A stretch of 64,000 nucleotides of DNA from contig JAJTUQ010000002.1 in NCBI GenBank assembly GCA_021399445.1, forward strand, positions 6,634,001 through 6,698,000. The letters are read 5' to 3'. The notes beneath the pieces are model-generated. The model was not told the origin of the DNA, searched no databases, and saw only the letters and a program-made list of their open reading frames with translations. The position numbers and the translations under genes are program-made. This document shows positions 55,831 through 64,000 of this stretch, one piece after another (position 1 is the stretch's first letter; the number at the start of each line of letters is the position of its first letter). Source of the stretch: Xylogone sp. PMI_703 (lineage: Eukaryota > Ascomycota > Leotiomycetes).

Positions 55831-58569
55831 ATGGCCTCGATTCGTATTGCGGAAGTCGCTCATACTCGCGATGGGCGTGGTGCTGAGGCCAGTGGTGTCG
55901 GAGGCATTTATCCTGCGCGCTCAAGGACGCCGTCGGATCGCCGCAGCTTGAGAGCGCGGACTAGATCGTTGGATCGGAGAGGGAGCTTGAGATTAGCTGA
56001 TACTGAGGGTGGTGAAGATGAGGACTCGGGGTTGAGGTTGGCGAGTGATTTCAAGACGAAGCAGGTATGGATTCCTGCCGTTGGCAATTGCATTGGCATT
56101 GTCCAAAAAATAGAGAAGATTTTATTACTGTTAGCTGACCCGGTATGGTGTGGATATACAGGTCTTCAAAGGCAGGGTCCTCCTATGGCTTGCCTATCAA
56201 TCCATCGGCGTCATATATGGAGATATTGGTACCAGTCCTCTCTATGTCTTTTCTTCCACGTTCACGTCTGCGCCATCGTATGAGGATCTGGTTGGAGTTT
56301 TGTCAATTGTCATCTGGTCCTTGACTATGATGGTGACGGTGAAATATGTGCTGGTTATCCTTCGCGCTGATAATGAAGGCGAAGGAGGAACCTTCAGTAC
56401 ATATTCCTTGCTCTCGAGATTCGTGAGTCGTCTTTTACATCAACCTCCATTGATGTTATAATGGAGACTAATATTTCGAATTAGGCACATATCACACAAC
56501 GAGATCCTCGTGAGGCTTCTTTGATTAAGATGGAGCGTTATCAGACTGTCGATTTGCAAACCCCAACTCGGCATCTTCGGTCTGCTCTCGAGAAAAGTGC
56601 CTTTCTTCGCGTACTCCTCAAAGTTATTGGCGTACTTGCTGTTTCTATGGTTATGTCAGATGGTGTGCTCACGCCGGCACAGTCTGTTCTTGGTGCAGTG
56701 CAAGGGTTGAATGTTGTTAAACCTGATATTGACAAGTCAACTGTCATTGGCACTACTTGTGGAATCCTCGTGCTCTTGTTTCTCATACAGCCGTTTGGAA
56801 CGGCAAATATTGCGATGTTTTTCGCGCCAATAGTCATCATTTGGTTGGGATTTAACGCTACTTTTGGTGTCTATAACCTGGCTAAGTTCGACTACACAGT
56901 GCTGAAAGCCTTTTCACCTAGTTATGCATTTGAATTTTTGGCTAGGCACAAGACAGAGGGATGGCGACAACTTGGGGGTGTGCTGCTTGCTTTCACTGGA
57001 GTGGAGGCCCTATTTGCCGATCTTGGAGCCTTTAGCAGGAGAGCAATTCAGCTGAGTTGGCTATGCTATGCTTTCCCTTGTCTGCTTTTAGCATATACGG
57101 GGCAGGCAGCATATATTAGCGTTCATCCAGAGGCATACTCGAATCCATTCTTCAAGTCTGCACCTCCAGGTACCCTTTACCCGTCCTTAGTTATAGCTAT
57201 CCTCGCGGCTATTGTAGCATCACAGGCCATTATCACTGCCACTTTTCAGGTAAGACTAGTCATGCTTTTTACTACGTCCTAGCTAACATATGTAAAGCTC
57301 ATGGCCCAAATCATGAAACTCTCATACTTTCCACAAGTTAAAGTAGTACATACCTCAAAAGTATTTTATGGGCAACTCTACGTTCCGTTTCTCAATTGGA
57401 TAATGATGGTTGCTACTGTCCTGGTGGCGGCAATCTTCAATAATGTAAGTATTATACAAGAACATTTGAGCAAGTTATGCTAATCTCAGATTCAGACAAC
57501 ATCGCTAGGAAACGCATATGGGTAAGTTACTCTTAGATTTCTGAACAAGAATGGGCCTAACGTTATTGATAGCGTTTGCGTCATGTTTGTCACCTTCTTC
57601 GATACCTGCATGGTCTCACTTGCTGCTCTAATAGTTTGGCGACTCCACCCAATTATCGTCTTCATCCCATGGTTAACGATATCCTGCCTTGATGGTCTTT
57701 ATCTCTCTAGTGCACTGACAAAAGTTCCAAGCGGTGCTTGGTTTACCTTAACAATCTCTGGTATCTTAGCATGCCTTTTCATCCTCTGGCGCTTTGGAAA
57801 GGAGCAGCAGTGGCAAGCTGAGGCTGAGGACCGATTCCCGACCAACCGCCTCATTAAGAAGGATAGTGATGGAAGACTGATGCTTACAGATACTTACGGC
57901 AATGGAGTTATTAGTCCAATCCGAGGATTTGGGATCTTCTTTGATAAGGCTGGAGAGATGACTCCAGCGGTGTTTAGCCAGTTTGTAAGTAAACTGGTTG
58001 CGACACCGGAGATTATGGTCTTCTTTCATTTGCGCCCCCTTGAAACTCCCACGATTCCTGCTGAACAGCGATATACTGTCTCGAGACTGGGGATTCCCAA
58101 TTGTTATCGAGTTGTTGTTCGTCACGGATACATGGACGTAATCATCACACCAGATCTGGCTTCTCTAGTCTGCGAACAAGTTCGCCACTTCCTCATCAGG
58201 CAACACACGAGCAAAGTATCCAACTTAGGCAGTAATAGCCCAGCGACGGTGGATATAGGAACCGATATTCCAACACCAAGACAAGATTCTAGTTCAATCT
58301 CCAACTCAAATTCTAACAACGAGAAATCCTCTCAGCTCCTTGATGAGAAACTAGCCAATGATCTCTCGAGACTTCAAAGTGCATATGAGCACCAGGTACT
58401 CTACATCATTGGAAAGGAACAGATGAAGATTCGTGCTGGCACGGGTCTTGTTCGAAGCATCCTTCTGACGGCATTTTTGTGGATACGGGATAATACACGG
58501 AACAAAATTGCGAACCTAAGGGTTCCTACCGACAAAATTGTTGAAGTTGGATTTATCAAAGAGGTCTAA
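55831..58569 (+). CDS. hak1: High-affinity potassium transporter, HAK/KUP/KT family
   Basis: Six exons: 55831..56064, 56162..56422, 56485..57249, 57298..57444, 57496..57521 (26 nt) and 57573..58569. Introns 48-97 nt, 809 aa. An Arg/Ser-rich tail occupies residues 1-78. [18 protein letters not shown] in TM1 is the family signature, followed by [32 protein letters not shown] and [16 protein letters not shown] are also characteristic. About 12 helices, then a C-terminal cytosolic domain (from ~residue 530) with a Ser/Asn-rich insert. It imports K+ at the plasma membrane with protons. The micro-exon encodes TTSLGNAYG, conserved in the family, which supports the model. The symbol follows Neurospora usage. 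Confidence 0.93.
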
Positions 58570-58884
58570 AAATCTTTTGCTTTTGGAGTTAAAGAGGATA
58601 GTGATTATACTTGGTTATGCGTGTAAATGGAGAGAGAAGTCTTTATTGGCTATCTACAGCACATATATCCTGTCATGAGATATGATTTACGACAGATGCT
58701 ATTCTATGTGATTATATAGTATTTTATGTTGAATATATATCATCACGTAAACCAACCATGCGCGAGCAGAAAAGCTCAATTTAGTTGAGCACTCTCTTGG
58801 CTCTGCTTACGGTGCCTCACCGCCTAAAAAATTAACCACATTCTTACCTTAAATACATCCGTGGACGGAAGAAAGAGATCCTCA
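58570..58884. other. Intergenic before the Diels-Alderase-like gene
   Basis: 315 nt, AT-rich; presumed HAK 3' UTR and promoter of the following gene. Nothing recognised. Confidence 0.5.
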
Positions 58885-60119
58885 ATGAGGCATCTGGTCT
58901 TCAAATTATCACCTCTCCTCGCTCTAGCGGGGAGTGCAGTCTCTCAATGCTTCAAGGATCTAACCTTCTCTCCACTACTCCATCTCGGACCCAGCGAAGT
59001 CCAATTCATGTCCTGTGGCACCGCCGGAGCAGTAGACGCCCCGCGCGTCAACCCCATCAACGCAACAACATTTGACTGGTGGTACTTCGATGCCGTGTCT
59101 CTTGATGGATCTCAAGCTCTCTCGGTCGTGTTCTTCACGTCCTCATTCATTGGATTCAGCTTCGACGTTGCCAGTCTCATCGATCCCTTGAATGTCTGGA
59201 TCTTCGCGAACTTCGGGGATGGCCCGGCGCTGACACTCCCTGTGCCAGCTACCTCGGTGGAGATCCAAACGGATGGCAATGATGGGGTGTCCGGGAAGTG
59301 GGCTGATAGCGGTATCAGTTTTTCAGGCGCGCTAGATTTGAGTAATTTCAATGTTACTCTCGATAATACGCTGCTTGGTTTGAAGGGGACCTTTTCACTT
59401 AAATCAGTGAGATATATTATGCTTTTTTCGTAGTGGTAGCATACTGATAGGATTTCTAGCGCGGTCCAGGCCACTATGCATGCGCTCCTCTGGGGGAGGG
59501 GGGCGTAGATGAGCATATTATACCTCATATCGGCTGGGTGAATCCGGTGCCGGCTGCTGACGCATCTGTGGACGTGACTCTTCTCGGAAAGAAATTGAGG
59601 TTCCAAGGCAATGGATACCATGACAAGGTTAGTTTTCATTCTAAATGCCTCAATTTTCTTGATATAGGAAGTTCGGGCTGCTGACAATAGGCTCGATAGA
59701 ACTGGGGAGACGTACCCTTTACCTCTGCGCTCAAGAGCTGGTACTGGGGCCATGGAACGTTTGGTGACTATCAGATTGTCTTCTTTGATGCTATTGACAA
59801 CCAAGGCACCGAAAGAGCTAGTGGATACGTGCTTTTGAATGGAAAAGTCATTGGGTCTACTTGTGTTACCAGCCATCTCAAGGTCCGGCCAGTGGGAGCA
59901 CCTTATCCTCCAAAACTCTTAACGCCTAATCCAAAGTCATTCTCTATTGATATGACCCTCAATGACGGGAGCCTTCTGCATGCTGTTATAACGCAGACTG
60001 CTGTTCAGACGGATGTTGGATTATATGCTCGCTGGATCGGCACGATTGAAGGTACTGTACATGGCGTGACCTCCTCTGGGTCAGCCTTGTGGGATCAGAT
60101 TAAAGTTGAGCTTCTTTGA
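58885..60119 (+). CDS. Secreted Diels-Alderase-like (CrtC/AttH lipocalin-fold) protein
   Basis: Three exons, 58885..59406, 59460..59627 and 59700..60119 (introns 53 and 72 nt), 369 aa, the usual size of fungal pericyclases of this fold. Start ATG at 58885 gives a signal peptide (MRHLVFKLSPLLALAGSAVS); upstream GTG is rejected. Landmarks: NATTFDWWYFDAVS, PHIGWVNPVPAAD, FQGNGYHDKNWGDVPF, SWYWGHGTFGDYQIVFFDA and HLKVRPVG. The fold is shared by hydroxyneurosporene synthase-like proteins and by decalin-forming Diels-Alderases such as Fsa2/CghA. No polyketide synthase is nearby, so the reaction is not known. The broken paralogue lies at 42414. A signal peptide is seen in both copies. Confidence 0.82.
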
Positions 60120-63100
60120 GGTCCTTTCTACCTAAGGAATAGACGAGTGTGGAATGATATAGCTGATCATGATAACAAGAGACCAAAAAACTTCTCTCTC
60201 ACTGTTTTCCTTAATGTGACTTGAGGCCTATTACAACCCTTGATTGCGTGTCCGACAGCTGTCTCTGACTTCCATTGTTGCATATTTGAGCTTAGCAAAT
60301 TGTTCTTGCTGCTATAATCTTTATTATGGTAACAAGATTATAAATGATTACATTGAATGTTAATTCTTTTATACAAATTGGGGAAATATTAACTAAGTCA
60401 GATTAAAGTTTGCAAATGCTATCGAAGTTTGAAGTTGAGAACTTCATAATCACAAGCCAATTTCATAATCATAACATACTTTGTGGAACTGCAAAGTCCC
60501 AAAACTTTCCATGCAGGATAAATGGCAGCTATTTGTACGTAGACTTTATTGCAGCTGGTTATGTTGACTACAACTCAGCCGTAAGTGACGCATAGGACGT
60601 GCGCATCTACAATTGAAGATGTGGTTTCATTGGAGATTTCGCAATTACTGTCTAGGAGTTGCAAATAGCAAGCATAGACATTATGCAATTCTTAACCCGA
60701 ATTCACACGTTTGAGCTTTAATCACAGTGTGATTAGAGGCTTTGCAGTGTGCTCTCATGATCCGGCCGTAGTAATGGATAACATTAACCCGAGGGGTTTA
60801 TTGATATTGAATTGCTTATTGCATTAGAGTACAGCCTCCTGAGTAGCCATACTCTATCTTACTGCGCTATATCAAGTTCTTACTACGGCATATTATTGCT
60901 GTGGACAAATAAGGCTAGGCCCGCATGGCTTACACGTCGACGGCAAGCACGGGCAAAGATCTTGGACGGCGAGGGCCGCCCGGGAAGACCGTCTCGTCTC
61001 GTCTCGTCCGATCCTCCCGTCCAACTGCCCTGGGCTTTTCACGCATTTTACCATAGTTACCGCATAAGGTGGGTTATTGAGCAATGCGGCGCTCCGTAGA
61101 TAGATCATCAGACACTAGAGCAGGCTGCTGATATGCTGCTACGGGCAATTACAATATGGTAATTGAGCAGTGTTGCGGGCGGCGGATAGTGATGTCGTTG
61201 CAGTAGGCGTAAGCCGTTTGGCGAAGGGGCAGGCCTGGACTCTTCTTACACATAATTGATACCAGTACAAAAGCGAGAAGCGCCCGCTGATCCCAATTCC
61301 CAGCCCTGGCGGTCCCAATTCAGTGGTTGCAGGTCTTCATTTCCTACAGTACTAAGTACTGGGCATAAGGCATGCTGGACATGCGAGACATGGCAATTAC
61401 TTACCCTACCGGCCTGCTCTCTGCTCTGCTCTGCCGAGCATACTTACCACGGTGTTTCCGTAAGAGAAAATCGTATCTGCGCCGGCCGGGGAACCGCCAG
61501 GGTTGGACAGAGAGCTACTAAGACCATTACAGCAATTGCAGGGAGAGAAAGAGGGTGACGAGCTCCAGGACATGGTACCAGCACTGTTGGAGAGCGCCCT
61601 CAATGCTACCTCGGCAGCCTTTTCGGTCACTGGCATGCGGCTTCCTCGCCGTTGTGTCCCGCTGCCTGTCACTGTCTGTTCGCAGGAGATGCGAATTGCG
61701 CCTCTTGCTGGCATTAGAGCCCAGAAACCGCTGTGTATTGGCAGCTGTGATTATCGTGATTGATGCGGTTCTCCCAGCATTCCACGCCTCCACCACGTGT
61801 TGGCTGTCTGTGCCATCCGTCCCAGATATTCAGCCCGTCGCATACCAGCCAGAGATGTATATCCCTGGCACTCCGGATTCATGCATTTGCGGCTTACGTT
61901 CACACATTTATGAGCTGCGACGAACTGCACGGAGGTATGCTGCACCCGGTGCCATGGCATGAGAGAATGGTTGACGTCTCCATCATCGCCTGCTGTGGAG
62001 TGCGGTGATTCATGCAGCAAACCCACAGCAGCCCGCAGCAGAACTGCGGGTTCACGACGCGGGCTCTTGCTCCAAGGCTGACCGCCGCCGCCGCTCCCTC
62101 TTCTCGGTGTTAGCAAGTCCACTTCTACAGTAACTGGAACTATTGCTGCAACTAATAATGTAACGATTGTTTCTGACCGCTGGATGCAACTTCTTCAACC
62201 CCGCGCGCCTCCTTCGACCCACTCTGCTGGCCCCCATTCATGGTTCTGGCTCTTGGATTGTACGGAGTAAAGCCGTTAGCTTGCTCTTTGCTGACAGCGA
62301 CGCAATAGTTCCGTGCAGCCTGAGAGAGATGGGAGTGTCATGCGTGCCGTGTACGAAGAAAAGCATCGGTCACAGGATATAGACGTGGATGATACTTTCG
62401 TCGGAGATGAGAAACAGGACAGTATCGTGGCCCGTGGGCAATAGCTTAAGGAGAACCAAGTGGGCAGCCCATGCCTCTCTTCCACATCTGCAGGTATCTC
62501 CCATTGCCCCTCACTTACCGGCAACGGATGAAGGCAGAGCGAGTGCGCCATCACCATTATTGATGGCATGGCTTTTCCGTGGCAGCTGCCAACGGTCGAA
62601 TTAAGCTCAAGCCCGCCCTCCCCAGCCCCAATGACAGGCGGCGCTGCCCCAGGAGCAGCGTGCCGGTGGCTGTTCCAGCCTGAAGAGATGCTGAAGATTC
62701 CGCCGGGACCCAATGGCGGAGGCCCTGAAACTGCTTCTTGGCTGCTGCGGAACCAGCGCCGGCCGCCCACTGCAGGTTGCTGTACCAAACCACACGCCTC
62801 CCCAGCAAGCCTGACTGGCTTCAGGAGTGGGCTCAAGCATGGTAGCAATGAGCCCCCAATCTCTATTTGTACAGGGCTGCTTCGGAGGTATCCTTGCTAT
62901 TTACGCCTCTTCACACACACTCTCTCAAAGACTGAGTCTTTGAGTAAATTTGACAGAATTGGCTAATGGCTATTCTGGCCCCCTTGCGTTGGTGGGCTGG
63001 GTGCCGTACAGTGTTGGCTGTACCGCAGCATTCATTTCCCAACTCAACCTTGCCAGGCTAGCATTCAGTATCCATTTCGAGTCCATGATCCATTACCCAA

Positions 63101-63365
63101 GGGCATGGCTTTCCTCAGCGGCACTAAATGGACCCTCCCGCTTCCGCAACCGCCGGCTTCCCACGGCCTCTGGGGGGGCACTTACCATCGGTTTTGCCTT
63201 ATGGTACCACGAATTGCACCTCCCCTTCGAGTCAGTCTGTGATACAAGGAATATAAGTAACCATGAAGTTGTGTTATCCTCGAGTTTCTGCGTTAAGTCC
63301 AAGGCTCCCCATTTTTCGCACCACCTTTCCCGTTGAAAGCGGAAGCTGGTCGTATCCTCGCAATT
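60120..63365. other. Long gene-free tract with a composition shift
   Basis: 3.2 kb. AT-rich up to about 60.9 kb, then markedly GC-richer to 63.3 kb, with overlapping unrelated frames on both strands (up to 190 codons) but no family motif. GTCTC is repeated at 60991-61005. The right part is presumably the promoter and long 5' region of the tannase-like gene. No gene can be supported. Confidence 0.55.
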
Positions 63366-64000
63366 ATGTCGTCCTTCAGACGCTCAGCAGCTCTGGCTGC
63401 AGCAGCCTTGCAATCTACCTCCCTATTCACTCCAACCCTAGCCTTACCAACTGGCGGTAGCGGTAATTTGCCTTGCGATGACAACATACCTTTCCCTGAC
63501 CTCCCTGGAGCCCAGATCTTATCTATCAAAGCATTCCCCGTCACCAACTACAGCAATGTGGTGACAACAGATATCAATGGCTTTTATGCTCAGAACATTA
63601 CCGGCCTAGACTTCTGCAACGTGACGGTTACATACACGCATCCAGGCGAAGGTGACAACATCAACGCATATTACTGGCTTCCTCCCAACTGGAACGGCCG
63701 CTTCATGGGCAACGGCGGTGGTGGGTTTGCAACCGGTGCAATTGAAGCGACTCTGGCCCTGGCTGCTGTCCGGGGCTACTCAGCAGGAGGAACAGATGGC
63801 GGTCATATCAATGATACTCTGAATGCAGAGCCCTGGGCTGACGTTTCCCCGGGAAATGTCAACCTTTACCTCCTTCAAGACTTCGCCTCTGTAGCTCTCA
63901 ATGACATGACAATCATTGGGAAGCAACTCTCCCAGTCTTTCTATGGCACGGCACCCAGCTTCTCCTACTGGAACGGCTGCTCAACTGGAGGGCGCCAGGG
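63366..64000 (+). CDS. Secreted tannase/feruloyl esterase family protein, 5' part
   Basis: Frame opens at ATG 63366 and runs off the right edge (211 full codons seen). Signal peptide MSSFRRSAALAAAALQ...TLA (~1-29). Then SIKAFPVTNYSNVVTTDI, YYWLPPNWNGRFMGNGGGGFATG and AEPWADVSPGNVN, all typical of the tannase/feruloyl esterase family. The window ends just after YWNGCSTGGRQG, whose Cys205-Ser206 belongs to the CS-D-HC catalytic motif with Ser as nucleophile. The family hydrolyses galloyl or feruloyl esters of plant polyphenols outside the cell. The catalytic Asp and His lie beyond the window, so completeness is unknown. No intron is seen in the visible part. Confidence 0.9.
   Translation, partial: MSSFRRSAALAAAALQSTSLFTPTLALPTGGSGNLPCDDNIPFPDLPGAQILSIKAFPVTNYSNVVTTDINGFYAQNITGLDFCNVTVTYTHPGEGDNINAYYWLPPNWNGRFMGNGGGGFATGAIEATLALAAVRGYSAGGTDGGHINDTLNAEPWADVSPGNVNLYLLQDFASVALNDMTIIGKQLSQSFYGTAPSFSYWNGCSTGGRQ

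Noticed and set aside
60991..61007. GTCTC tandem repeat
   Set aside because: Only about three and a half copies; too short to be called a functional repeat.
62276..62848. 190-codon minus-strand frame in the GC-rich tract, overlapped by plus-strand frames
   Set aside because: Pro/Ser/Gly-rich random-looking translation without motifs; several frames open simultaneously.
1..64000. CRISPR arrays, rRNA genes, bacterial operons or riboswitches
   Set aside because: No direct-repeat arrays or rRNA-like sequence seen; gene structure is eukaryotic throughout.

Overview
This window is nuclear DNA from a filamentous ascomycete (Pezizomycotina). Almost every multi-exon gene carries short GT-AG introns of about 48-110 nt. 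The families are typical of such fungi: a membrane-anchored GH17 beta-glucanase, a HAK potassium transporter, a SesB-like/NACHT STAND protein, a fungal CorA-like protein, a DUF5672 glycosyltransferase, a Diels-Alderase-like lipocalin protein and a tannase/feruloyl esterase. A Leotiomycete is my guess only; nothing in the sequence fixes the class.

Layout. 0-12 kb: 3' part of a Doa1/Ufd3 (PLAA) gene, a GMC oxidoreductase, a BtgC-type glucanase, an isochorismatase-like hydrolase, and a Cys/Met-metabolism PLP enzyme frame broken by two in-frame stops. 13-18.6 kb: an HD-domain (cyanamide hydratase-like) protein, an eight-exon DUF3237 gene too fragmented to show as one open frame, a complete Tc1/mariner element with TIRs and TA target duplication, and a DJ-1/PfpI protein. 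18.9-28.5 kb: a six-exon secreted protein of 855 aa, a wrecked DUF2235 gene, a five-exon alpha/beta-hydrolase-like protein with no nucleophile serine, and a four-exon CorA-like membrane protein. 31-37.5 kb: a secreted amidase, an extended SDR and a quinone-oxidoreductase-like MDR protein.

37.9-46.4 kb: a SesB-like lipase/NACHT STAND protein whose frame ends just before an ankyrin-like stretch in another frame, a broken Diels-Alderase-like gene and a cytochrome P450. 46.8-49.4 kb: an intron-containing probable tRNA-His, a DUF5672 protein and a small cysteine-containing secreted protein. 52.9-60.1 kb: a seven-exon MFS transporter, a six-exon HAK/KUP potassium transporter and an intact Diels-Alderase-like gene. 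A secreted tannase/feruloyl esterase runs off the right edge.

How the genes work together. Housekeeping genes (Doa1, BtgC, HAK) are interspersed with accessory tracts that hold dead genes, the transposon and long AT-rich gene-free stretches. No PKS, NRPS or terpene backbone is present, so the P450, oxidoreductases and Diels-Alderase-like genes do not make a recognisable biosynthetic cluster. The most distinctive signals are the lipase/NACHT gene, the nucleophile-less hydrolase beside the CorA-like gene, the micro-exon DUF3237 gene and the three or four decayed genes next to intact ones. Exon coordinates were read by eye from splice sites and frame continuity.
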